In this document: positions 21,916-34,600 of the stretch, piece by piece
How the letters are laid out: each line of letters opens with the position of its first letter
Position numbering within the stretch: position 1 is the first letter of the stretch
NCBI GenBank assembly: GCA_030867875.1
Contig: JAOWCC010000019.1
Span: 34,577,976-34,641,975, forward strand
Origin: Actinernus sp. WN-2022
Lineage: Eukaryota > Cnidaria > Anthozoa > Actiniaria > Actinernidae
DNA: 64,000 nt
Reading direction: 5' to 3'
Translations under genes and position numbers: made by a program
Notes under the pieces: generated by a model
Seen by the model: only the letters and a program-made list of their open reading frames with translations
Database searches by the model: none
What the model was told of the DNA's origin: nothing

Positions 21916-22623
21916 ATGATGGACTACAGGACAAACTACACCAATGGCTACATAGTTCAGTATTCCAAGCCTTGCTTCAAGAGCTGGCTGCTCGTACCGG
22001 GAGAGAACCTATGGAGCGAGGGAGTACGGGGTTTCCTTTACGTCCTAGCAATATTGTATACATTTCTTGGTATCGCCATAGTAGCAGACATATTTATAAG
22101 CTGCATTGAAGTCATTACGAGTAAGAAACGAAAAGTTACTCGCTATGATCCTGAGAAACAAGAAAGCATTGAGATCGAAGTGTTTGTGTGGAACGAAACG
22201 GTGGCGAATCTTACGCTTATGGCTCTGGGTTCATCTGCTCCTGAAATTCTGTTGGCTGTCATAGAAACATGCCAACAACTTGGTGCCGAGGAAGACTTGG
22301 GCGACGGCTTAGGGACGTTTACAATCGTAGGGTCTGCATCATTTAATCTTCTTCTAATAACGGCAATCTGCGTTATTAGTGTACCGACGGGTTCAGTTAA
22401 AAGAGTCCGTGAATTTGGTGTATTTATAGTCACTGCTGTTTGGTCTCTGTTTGCCTATGTGTGGCTTTTGGTGACTCTGAAGTGGAATACACCTGAAGTT
22501 GTCGACTTATGGGAGGCTATAGTCACTCTGGCGTTCTTTCCTCTACTCGTTTTAACATCTTGGTGTCAGGATAATGGTTGGTGGTGCAAAAGGTCTAAGA
22601 TCCTCAACGTGGATCCGCCACAG
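21916..22623 (+). CDS. slc8: NCX exon 1: N-terminus, TM1-5 and alpha-1 repeat
   Basis: Encodes residues 1-236 (708 nt, ends in phase 0) and stops at CAG|GTAAGA. A TAA lies in frame directly before the ATG, so 21916 is the first possible start; a second ATG follows at once. The N-terminus is short, without an obvious cleaved signal peptide, unlike vertebrate NCX. Hydrophobic segments: ~38-62 (TM1), ~95-118 (TM2), ~133-157 (TM3), ~166-188 (TM4), ~197-216 (TM5). Alpha-1 motif GSSAPE is at 105-110, with E110 at the expected ion-ligand position, and the GSASFN stretch is at 139-144. The usual GPSTIVGSA block reads GTFTIVGSA, preceded by extra Gly/Asp residues. A possible 5'UTR acceptor (TTTTTACTTGTAG) ends at 21805; no promoter could be identified. 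Confidence 0.95.
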
Positions 22624-25600
22624 GTAAGACAACAGCTAACCTCAATCATGTGGACGATTTTTCGCCCGATTGTTTACGCGTATTGTTTCTGTCAATTAAG
22701 GAAAACGTTAACACAATTTGGCAACTTCAGAATTATTACAATTATCATTTGTAAAAATGACGGAAAATTCCCTCTTTTGCTCCAAATTTTAGGGATTTGA
22801 CTCGCGTGTCTTTTCGCGCTGTGTAGTTTATTTATTTCATTAATTTTCTTCCTCAACTATTAGTCGCTGATCACACCGTTCTGGACTGACTTCCAGTATA
22901 ACCCATGTCTGTAGACACTTGTTACGTCAAACCTCCAAAACTAGTTTCAAGTTACTCATCTTCACTTCGGTCCTTTGCGGCATTGCAGAACATTTCGAGA
23001 TTTCTCCTTTCCTCAAGTAAAGCGATATAGAGAGGACCGGAATCAACTAAAGCAGTGGCTGGAGTAACTGGACTAGTGTGCTTGATGCTACACTTTGTGC
23101 TATTATTTCTCGGACAATAAACTATCCTTAACAAGTGAGCCGGAAGAATGCTCTTTCGATTAGTCACCTACACGAGAGCCACCGAGTCTAATTCCACTAG
23201 AAGGGATTTAAAATGGAGTGGTCCGGTCAACCAGTATTGTGCCCTTGACTACTTGTTCCTCGACCTTTCGCCTTTCAATAAAAATGTGCACACTCACGAA
23301 ACATAGCATACAATATTAAAACACACGGCTACAAAAACACGTAGTAAACAAATTCTCTTTGTTGTATAAAAGCTCCAGAATCTTTTGTTCCAAAATTATG
23401 TCCACGGGCTAAATATTACTGGGTTTTTGTTCAATATTTAGACAACTTTGCCCAGCCTGGCAAGAGATCATTGATCCGGTTAATTACAGTTGTTGTGGGT
23501 TAATCTTTCGACAACTAAGCAAACTGGAGTAACAAATTGTGAATATTACTAACAATACTAATTTGTTCTTTAGTAGTTCGCTAGGCAACAACGGATTTGT
23601 TTTACCCAAAACGTCTTGCCCACGCCTATTTAACGATCCCAAGTTTTGTGTTTTACTGCAAAATAGCACGATAAGAAACAGTGACCGAACATTGACTTCA
23701 ACATTTAATAAGGGCATATGTACGAAGTCTTACAATTGCCTTGAATTCCCGCTTGAATTACCATGTACGTCTTATGTATTGTTCTTATGAAGTCTAACAA
23801 GGACTGCGGCATTAGCCCGGGGGGGAGGGGGGGGGGGGGTACTCCTGTTTGTGATGTTTATGTATGTGCCGCCCGGGTGGGTCAGGGTTTTGAGCTCGGT
23901 TTGGGCAGGTATGGTCAGGGTTTTGACCTGATTTGGGCAGATCAGGGTCAGGATTTGAGTATAATTTGGGTGCAGTCAGGGTCGGGGTTCAGTATTTTTT
24001 AGTCAGTTAGGGTTCAGTTTGTTTAGCTACAATGTCAAAAAAAGACATTCTGTTGCCGCATTTTGATCGCCTGCCCACATGCAAGCACTGAGGTTCCCAT
24101 ACATCGTGACGCCGCTAATTCGTATTTCAGTACTTATCTATGTACTTCATCTGCTGATTTGTTTACCCAATGACACGTCCCGACTCGAAATGTTCCGTAT
24201 TTTGCATGCAATCCGGGTACGCTTACGCGGACAATTTAAAGAAGGGGCAATCAGGTTTTTTTTTTCCCAAAAGGGGGCAATCAGACTTTTGGAGCTCGGA
24301 TTGGGTCAAACAGGGTCAGGGTTTCAGCCTCTTGGCCTCACATACATGCCCATTTTTCATGTAAGTAACCCCCCCTCTGTTGATCATTGTATTTTCACCC
24401 TGTAAGGAAATACATCTTTTTCCAGTGATTGAACTTTGTTTGTTTTTTCTTTCGTGCGATAGATCGACCGGCCGACTACCAATTTTGAGGTGCCGTACTT
24501 TCACAAGATATTATTGGCACGCAGAAGTAGAGATAAGAACTTAATATAATCGTATCGTGAATTATTAAAAGATCCTTGCTTCGATAAAAATTCATTCGAC
24601 TGAAAAATATATGCACGAGTAATTTGTGGAATAGTTATGCAATCGCAATTTTTTTTGCATCAAGGCCTAGTTCCTTCAAAGCTAATTCAGGATTCAGGAT
24701 AAACTTTAGTTCGATTTGCTAACTCGTGGCACTTTTCTACTTGTAATCCTTTTACCAAGAGAACCGAACTCTTCGGTTAAAGTTTAACGTTAATGGAGCT
24801 TCGAGGAGTTCAGGCCATGTGACAAGAAAAAGTTCTTTCCGATTAAATAAGCGGTGTTAGACTTGCAATGAAATACAAGTTGCTATGGTAACACGAGAGG
24901 GGTTTAAGACTACGGTAGGAGTTAAATGGATCCGTATCATTAGATGGGTAGAGAGTTCCCCGAGTATCTTAAGTACCAATAATCTTACGATCCTCCGTGG
25001 AGATAGATAGGGAAAGGACATTGTTTTAATTCCATATTCATTTTACAGAGAACCTACTCCTCAGCAGCCGCTGAGCAGGTGCAAGTGAATATGTTATTAA
25101 AATCCTCAATGTTTTTTCGGACTTTCAAGAGTGAAGCGATCGCATTAAAACTGTAATTCGAACAGAAACCTCTAGTTTGAAAACTGACATTAACATTGGA
25201 ATTATACCATCTGTGTAATACACTGAGGAATACGTGAGAAAGTTGATGAAGGAATTAAGCGACTAAAGTCCATTAAGTACATAAATTAACATGCATACGG
25301 TAATGTGAAAAGATTCTGAGCAGGTTGAGTAAACGAAACAAAAATGCGATTTTTTACAATGGGTTCTAGCTAGCTGATTGTAGTGTTCTTGCACGGTTTC
25401 GTGTTTTTAGATGTCTTGCTTCCGCCGCATCATGAATAGTTATTAGCATTAGAATTAGAATAACAGTCTGTAGCATCATGTTTACAGGGTTTATGACGTT
25501 TCATGACTAGCGTGAAACCAGCTGAGAGAAATAAACCCTCATCGGCCCAACCCAGACGTATTTCTCAGTACCTCAGAGCTGTTGAATTACGCCGATTCTC

Positions 25601-28600
25601 ACACTGTACAGAATAAAAGATAACTTCGACCTAACAACAGTCACACTAACGCACAGTTTTAAGTATATTTAGAGAATCATTCATTAAGAGTTCTAAATGA
25701 AGTAAGTAGATCGTTAGTAGATCGTTATTCTCAGTACATGCTTTTGATTTCCAGACGCTAATGATAAGGGCATAATGGCTCGGTCATTGTGGTTTCCTCC
25801 CATTTTTTTCCAGTCTTGCTAAACTCCACTTCTGTTTGTTCCGTGAGCCGTATATTTAGTCAAATGTATCTAGTCTTGTCTTACACTGCCTGTCCAATTC
25901 ACTGAATTTTCACGTCAGTACCTCCTTAAGAGGTTGTTTTGCAATTCGGTCGACAAAGTGGGATGTCCACCTATCTGGCATAATATATTCACAATGCAAT
26001 CGGTTCAGTTCAGTATAATAATGTGCCGCCATAATAAATTAAGAAGACTGAATTCAAACCACAACCCCTCAAGGATGTAAAGTTGTTTCTTCATAAGGCA
26101 GATGAAGAATCCGTTATCTTGTTAATGAGAGGAGAAATTTCGTTTCCCGCGTTACAGGGAAATTGATACCATTGATACAAGCAGGGTTTCGGTCTATCTT
26201 ACTCTAAAACCACTTAGCCTTTTCAGTACTGCTTTTGTAAAAGCACTTCATAGTCTATTTCATATCTGAAACCACTTAACATTTTATTATTATCATAAAA
26301 GCATTTGAATTCAAAGTTGAGACGTTACAGTAAACAGCTTGCTCATAAACACGAAGTTCCGCGCGAAATTAAAAACAAATTAATAACTGTTAAACTTCAG
26401 AGCGAGAGCTACACAGTTCGTAAACAGTCATAAAATATCATTGGCCCTCATATTATTCCCTCTGGTCACTTTTTTTAATGGCCTGTTAAATTTTCAACGT
26501 TACGAATCTAGCATTTCAAAGGGAGACTGGTATGCTGGCTTGCTTTCTTCACTGCTGTGAAGAAATTTGAATTTCAAATATCGAGTTTCAAAGGCGTGAA
26601 CTTCGTGTTTAATGTCAAGCATCGCTTTGAGTAGTTATGTCTGCATGATATCTCGTTCAAATTAAGCCGATCAGAATTTTACAGAAGCCTCGGCTTAGAT
26701 ATATTGCTTTTCATTTAGCTTTGAAAATTACGAAAAATTGATTGCCGGACACGGCGTCATTCTAATGTGAGTTGAGTTTGTTGGTATCTCTCCCTTGCTG
26801 CTTCAAGGATTTTTCTCCGGTTTTCCTCCCTCCGCCAAGACCAACGTAATTTCCAATATGCACGTACATGCTACTTAAAGCTCCTTTAGAAGTGCTATGC
26901 GGGTAAATGATACCTTTTTTTATGATCCAATAACTGGCTCTTCGAAATAATAGCAAAAAACGCCTCAGGTTGCAATGAGATGTTGCAGGTGAATTTGAAA
27001 AATCATCAAAAATCACCTGAGACAAATACTAACAAGAGCCCATCTGGGCTTTCACTCGGGCCACATGAGATTGAAGATGAAATACACTTTCATTTGAAAT
27101 CCTCTTAGTATCAAGTCGTGCTTTAATTCGCCAGTGAGAACGTCAAAAAAACAGACTGGTCTATTAATCGCTTTTATGGCATGACTATGATAACGCAGGA
27201 TTCGAACAACAGAATACTGGCAATTCAAGTGTATAAATGCAATACAATGACATATTCAGACTTTGAATTTGATTGAAAATAGATCAAAAACTCGGGGAAA
27301 CGTCCGGCTAAAACTGTATGAATAAATGTGAAATGAAACATAAATTTCATAGCAAGAAAAAAAATTGTAATTCCTATAAATGAGAAAGCTCTTCTATTAA
27401 GCCGCTTCTCATATACACAGACTGTTTCACAAAAAACATTTGCGCTTATCGACACAAGAATTCAGTTGACCTTTCAAATAATTTATTCTGAGGTACGCAT
27501 ACTCTAAATCACAGATGTTAAATAAAGCGATAATTAGAAGAAAAAGTACATTAACAGACAAACTGAGAGGAAATTTATTCAAATCAAAAAGAGTTTACTT
27601 ACAGAATGAAAGTCGAAGCCTACCTCGAACTTAACTTTCAGCTAACCTGTTTCCTTTCATTCCACAATGAATAATAATCTCATAAAGTAAGCCCGTAGCT
27701 TTCAATAAATTTGCCAGTGTCTGAATGAAACAGCTAGATCTTTTCCAATTTCTCTCACGAGTCACGGCAGAAGACAGTCTGAAGCTACAAAACTTGAATT
27801 TTGATCCTCTTCACAGTAACGTAATTTAACGTCTCAGATATTATATATATGCCCTATTTCAGCTAGCGCTGTGCATTTCAAATACTTTTTCCTCTCTCTT
27901 TGCTGACAGTTCATGCTTCTTGAAAGTGATATCTCCTTGTCTCGCCTTGTCTGAGAGCTTTGAACTTTCTTATCTGAGCGCGCCTGACGAGATCTAACCT
28001 TTGATGATAATTCGATACCCGTTGATATCCAAACGTGTTTGGATATTGTATTTCGCTTACGTTTCTAAATGTACATTGGATCTGTCCAAACAGCGCTGAT
28101 CGAATGTATTACGGCTCCTGGTTGTTCATGTATATTTATGGTCAACAAGAGCGCCAGTTGAAATATCCTGAGCCTGTTGGAAGGCTTTCGCCCCCCGGGG
28201 GGGGGGACTCCCATATAAAAGGGGTAGGGATGCTCGTCGGACATTTTCGATTTGACCCCTAAGAGGTACTAAAATGGGCGTGGCTCAAGCTTATTTTGAC
28301 CCCTAAAAGATAATAGAAATGTAAATTTATAACAGCTTTTTTGTTCAATTGACACCCGACCCCTAAAAGGTACCGCTTTACATAGAAATATCTGTGTTTG
28401 ATGGTGGATACCCTAAGTGGTACCAAACTCCTGATTTTGACCCCTAAAAGGTACGACGAGCATCCATGTACCCCTCACATAAGGGAGTCCCCCCCCCCGG
28501 GTTTCGCCCTCGCGGGTCGACCATTTTGATTTACTGTATTAAATTCTGTAAATACATTAACCTGGCGATTGTTGCGTGACCAGCACAGTGCAATCTGATT

Positions 28601-31600
28601 GGTGTGAATTTGACCTTTAACGCATGCGCAGATCGCGTGCTACACTGAATAATAATAAAAAAAATAACGACTTGCATTTTAAGACTCGGCGCTGCCACAG
28701 GCAGCCCGAGTACACAGGCAGCCCGAGTAATAATATGCTGGAGCGAGCGTATTAAAGTGACCAACTCGGCAAAGCCTATTTTGAGATACAAACAAAGTTA
28801 CGAGCTATATTACATTTACAGTGAGACGACCTTGCCCACCACCATACAAACGGCTGTAAATTTTCGAACTTCGTTATGTCGTAAATTCGTAAGGAAAAGG
28901 AAGGACCCCTACAATTTTGCAATCTTGCTTATTTTGGTGTGCTCTTTCAAGCCATTATATTAGTTTTTGTATTTGTGGAGTTTTCAAATACCTGCAAAAT
29001 CCCCATTCAAAAATATATGACAATTTAATTAATTTACGATAGTTTACCGTTGTTAGCCCCCTTAATTAATTTACCACGTGTTGCGTCATCGAATGGTCAA
29101 AATTGTCGTGGATTTTACTATCGTAAATTTGTTTATTACAACGGCAAACGAGAAATAGTCAAGCGGAAGAGCCTTGAAAACGATAGAAATTGTGAAAGAA
29201 AAGCTATTTTACAACAACCGCCAATTTTCTCGCAATCTAATTGGCCGCTAATTTTCATTAGACAACATAAGCTGACATCATTCGGCAAGCAGTGCGCGCG
29301 CAACCGGCAGTTTGTACACACTCGTTTGAAGCTAGAGCGGATTTCAATTGACTGTCGGAAGTGTTTTGGTTTTGCGTTTACTAAGCTCTCCTATTGGCCG
29401 AGAAAGTAAACCAACCAATCAGAATTCAAAGTGAAACCAAATGCAAATTAGTTTTTGTTTTGCTTTGGTTTGTCATTGGTTCACAGGGAAACCATTTAAG
29501 AGTTACTTGTGATTACTCGCTCCTATGATTGGCTGGCTGTGGGTAGTTTGCATTTGGTTTTACTACAGTCAATTGAAACCTGCTCTAAAAGTGGTTTGTT
29601 GTTGTAAAAACAAAAAACAAATTGAAGTTAGTTTTCATGTGTGTCCCCTAATATTGAAAACGATTTTCGTCATAACATGGTCAAAATAGCTGTGGACCAC
29701 GTGCACTCGGCGAAAACGCCTCGTGAATTCACAGCTATTTTGACCATGTTATGACGAAAATCGTTGTCAATATTAGGACACGCACACTGATAACAAACTA
29801 CTTCAATTTGTTAAAGTGATTCTAGCGCGTGCTATCACGTAATGGGTGGCGCGAGCAATGACGCAATCCGTGATATGTCCTCCTATTTCCAATGGCAATA
29901 AGCCAATCAGAACACGAGAAACTGAGCAGTTGTGGTAAATTGATCACCTACTTATCTAGTCACTGTCAGCACGTAATAGACCAGTTCACGGTTAATTCCG
30001 GATCGGACCGCAGTAACTAACAACCTGCCATGTTATTGACTCACTACCCCAACAATACAACGATGCAAACACAATTCACTCTTTTCACCTGGTGGCCATC
30101 TTGGATTCAAAGCGAGGCAATCCTTTGTTTTTGCCAGGTCAGCCTCGTAGTGAGGGATAGTCAAAACGAGGCTCACCTGGCAAAAACAAAGGATTGCCTC
30201 GATTTGAATCCAAGATGGCCACCAGGTGAAAAGAGTGAATAGATTTCTTTATAGTGCGGCCCAAAAGGGGTCCAATGAAATGCAATGTTTTAGTAGCTCC
30301 GGTCTTACCCTTTTGAAATGGGTGCAAATATTGCGAGAAATACAGTGTTTGTATGGGAATCCGATGCCAAATAATTTCCGTAAAATCGAATTTCTGAAAT
30401 ATTCACTCTATGCAAACTTAAGATACCAGGTCAAAGATTAACTGATCAAAATTTGAGGGATATAGCTGTGCTGGGAAGCGTGCAATCGTGTTTTCAGTTT
30501 TCCATACATTTGTTTGTGAATTTTCCCGTGGAGTTTGACTCGTTACAGAAAAATGTATGGCAAACTGAAAACACGATTGTACGTTTTCCAGCACAGCTAC
30601 ATCCCTAAATTTTTGATCAGTTAATCTTTTACCTGGTATCTTAGTTTGCAGATCGTCAATAGTTCAGAAAATTGGATTTTACGGAAATTATTTGCATCGC
30701 ATTCCCATACAAACACTGTATTTCGCACCCCTTTCAAAATGTCGGAATTAACCGCAAACTAGTCTATTATATTCAGCTGTTTTATCTTGCGCATAATTTA
30801 ATTACCTTTCTGCGTTTTGCTGTAATTCATTGAGGATAAGTAACATAGTGTTGTACTGTGTAGCCTTGAATTTTTGTGCGCAGAAAAAGTGTGTACAGGA
30901 AAAGACCAGAAATTAAAAATCATAAAAAATTCGGCCAGGGAACACGAATTGACTTAATTACCTCATAAGGATATTCAGATAAAACCGTCATTAAAAATGA
31001 TATCACCTAATACAGACAGTACGAGCAATTATAGATAAGCTAAACGTTACTTAAATTGTTCACCGGTATTAATAATATTGCTGGACTGCATCGAGGGTTA
31101 CTAATTATGCTGCAATATACCAAGCGTGTTGACATTTTCAAAACCTGAATGATAACTTTCATTTGTAAATATACGTTTTTAAGTTCTATTCACAACTGAC
31201 ACAAGTGGAAACCTTAGTAAGTCACACTACAAAGAGCATTTTTCAGTCTCTGAAGTGAACATGTTTAGGCCGTTTGAATTTGGTTAGAATAAATACCTCT
31301 TATTAACCAGTACGCGGGCCATGAAAATAATGTGGGGGGGGGGGGGGGGGGGGGGGGTGACGCGGATATACATAACTTACGGTTCGGACCGAGCAAACCA
31401 GGTTAATAAGATGTTTATGACATGGCTTCTTCATTTTCTTTTAGACCGGAAGTGGGCGGAAGGTCCGTACGGGGAGCTAAGGACCGCAAATCGACCAATC
31501 ATAGCTCGCGAAATTACTTAGCGAATAATAATCGAGCATAATGGCTAATCCTCTTCAGCATAATAGTGAGAATTATTGAGCATCGAGCATATAGTAAACA

Positions 31601-34600
31601 ATTCGAGTATAATGTGCAAAACCCTAGCCTCCGACTATGAGATATCAGCTGCTCGCTAGCAGTCAGTTCAGAACCGATAACTGCGGCGCATTTTTGCTGT
31701 AATAAACATGTATGTAAGCTAAGCATATGCCACTTGGAATTCTCTAGAAAATAGTCTTTGATCATAGCTCTACAAGTTATCAGAATTTAGCAACAATTTA
31801 ATTAAATGTGAGGTTTATGTCTTGTTGAACTTTATCTCACTCAGTATTACGCACTACGACCAGATGAGATTAGGCGCGAAGTGCAAGAAGCCATCCATAA
31901 ATTTAGTGTCTGTCTCCTATAACCACGCCGGTTCTCAACTGTGATACTTCTGCGTAATTAGGGTTACCGGTTGCTGTGTCCCACAACCCGTATGCTTTTA
32001 CCCGGGAAAATTCAAAACAAACATTGCGCGCGGAAAAGGCTGAGTATGGCGATAGTCTTCGTATCATTCCAATTGATGTTAGCGATTTCCTACCTTTCGC
32101 TAAATAGACCAGTGCGCAGTTAATTCCGACATTTTGAAAGGGGTGCAAAGAATGCGCGAAATACAGTGTTTGTATGGGAATCCGTACCAAATAATTTCCG
32201 TAAAATCGAATTTCTGAAATATTCACTCTATGCAAACTTAAGATACCAGGTCAAAGTTCAAAATTTGAGGGATGTAGCTGTGCTGGGAAGCGTGCAATCG
32301 TGTTTTCAGTTTTCCATACATTTGTCTGTAAATTTTCCCGCGGACTTTGACTCGTTGTTACAGACAAATGTATGGAACACTGAAAACACGATTGCACGCT
32401 TCCCAGCACAGCTACATCCCTCAAATTTTGATTAGTTAATCTTTACTTGGTATCTTAAGTTTACAGACAGTGAATATTTAAGAAATTCGATTTTACGGAA
32501 ATTATATGGCATCGGATTCCCATAACACACTGTATTGCACCCCTTTCAAAATGTCGGAATTAAGCGCGAACTGGTCTATTTTTATGATCTTTCTGGCGGC
32601 TGTATTTGTCTTCTGAGTTACAGCGGTTTTCAATAATACTCAAATGTCGACCAACGTTTTGTTTTTCGCTGCCGTCAATCGTATCTATGACGGCTACCGA
32701 ATATTTAGCGATGGCCGGGAAGTATCAACATCGCCGATTCCCGTGGGAACGGAGAGCTTGGCCTATCGTTCGTAAATTCATAGTTTTGATTGACCACAGC
32801 TAAAAACACAGAACGTTGGTCGACATTTGAGTTCTCAGTCCGCGTATTATTGAAAACCGCAGTAAAGGGGTTGTGTCACGGCGAGAGGTCTTTGTACTCG
32901 CCGTTCATTCTCGACCCCAGACCCTTCTCTTATTTCTTACTGCGCATGCTCGACGAAATCGCAGTAAGAAATAAGAGAAGAGTCTGGGTCGAGAATGATT
33001 CGCCGTCCGGGCCGAACACAGTTATCAGCGATTTTCATATGAACTGACGAACCTCGCGTACACATGTGGGATGGTTAAAATCAGTCTTCAAGGAAAATAT
33101 TGCAAATTATTTCAACCAAGCATTGAGAGAGATTTTAACTGTTTGTAGCCAATTAACAGCACCCAGTCGAACATCGACTCCATACATACACAACACCATG
33201 ACATAGCCCCTTTAACTGTTTGTAGCCAATTAACAGTCACCAATCGAAAATTGACTCCATACATGCACAACACCATGACATAGCCCCTTTAACTGTTTGT
33301 AGCCAATTAACAGTCATCAATCGAACAATGACTCCATACATGCACAACACCATGACGTAGCCCCTTTAAGCAATTTAGATGCCTGTTAGATCTAGAGCAA
33401 TATTGACTAATTTGTTAATGTTTTCATTTTGCTAACCGCAGTTTCTCTGAACGTGTTTTTACTAACTTTTCACGCATTTTGTGATGTTTAGGTTCGAGTG
33501 GTTGGTATCGCTGATACTACGTCTAGTCACGTAATGATTCATAGGTCAATGGAATTAGGCGCCCTGGAGCAACACAGGGTTAGTGTGAGGTAGGTTGGTT
33601 CTCGGGAGGAGTTTTCCCATCAGCTATCATGTGGTACTTTAGTCGTTGTTATACGAACTGCGTAGAACATTGCGGTACCAGGACATAAAACGTACCAGAA
33701 ATACATTGGAAATGCCCCGGTTACTAACTTATTCTATTCAGTTGGCTGCGAAACTGACCTTTACTTCTATGCCGTATTTCATGAGTACGCTTGTAAGGTC
33801 ACTGTTTCGTTTTAATCGACAAATAGAAGGGCAAGGATCTGTGGTAGCAATACCAGGTATCGCACATCACCGGTGTATCGCACATCTCCGGTGTATCGCA
33901 CATCCCCGGTGTCAGATGGCACATCCCCGGTGCCCGGGTTATGGCTTGAGGTGCGGGTCTGTGATATGCATACAGATGTTAAGATATTATTTCTATTTGT
34001 TGTATTAAATACGAAATGAATAAATATGAGTAATTTACCGGCTGGGAGGTCCTTATAGAGATAAACTGTGCCTGATGTCAGTACACAGTTTTCTCGGCTC
34101 GATCCCGGTTTCTGGGCAACTACCCACCCACCCCTCCCTTGAATATGCATCGTTTTATTACTAATTAACCATTAGGGTGAAGTGTGGGGGAGGGGTGGGG
34201 GTTTTCCAGAAACCGCGATTGATCCGTTTTCTCTATACGCACCGACGCTAAACCGTTAAATGTTTTTTTTCCGTCTATTTTTTTTCGACTCGAGAGACGA
34301 AATATTGAACAAACTCAAATGAATTGAGATTACACACTGGTTACCGTGGTCAGTGATAGGAAAACAAATCGCCCGCCCCCGGAACCAATCACATCGCAGG
34401 AAATCGTAGGTTATCGCGCGCGAAAGAAGAAGTCATATGGTCATGTTTAACGTAATTACTTTGATGTATTTCAGCGATCAAGACTTAAAAGATCTCGGCA
34501 AAAGTAAAGGCAAAATAAGGTGTGTTGGTGTTATATCTACGACATAGTACGTATCTCAATCAGATTCCTACCATAGAATAATATGTTATTGGTGTGTTTA

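Larger units (their letters stand above)
22624..33491 (+). other. slc8: NCX intron 1 (10.9 kb)
   Basis: Long first intron between the donor CAG|GTAAGA and the acceptor at 33490-33491. It holds a G-run-bounded element (23815-24380), a SINE fragment (26765-26850), a minus-strand copy of a shared-end repeat (27030-28625), MITEs and foldbacks (29333-30768, 32103-32580) and a hairpin (32906-32998). In 22624-23800 and 24400-26760 I see nothing definite. A pyrimidine tract and acceptor at 25049 begins an in-frame 30-nt stretch ending CAG|GTGC, a possible microexon I cannot support further. Confidence 0.8.

Noticed and set aside
22866..22897. 32-nt candidate for exchanger exon 2
   Set aside because: Phase would fit, but the donor (CA|GTATAA) is weak and the exon at 33492-33589 fits better on both splice sites.
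25050..25085. 30-nt microexon in exchanger intron 1
   Set aside because: Good acceptor and phase 0-0, but the donor CAG|GTGCAA is ordinary and no family match supports it; the chain is complete without it.
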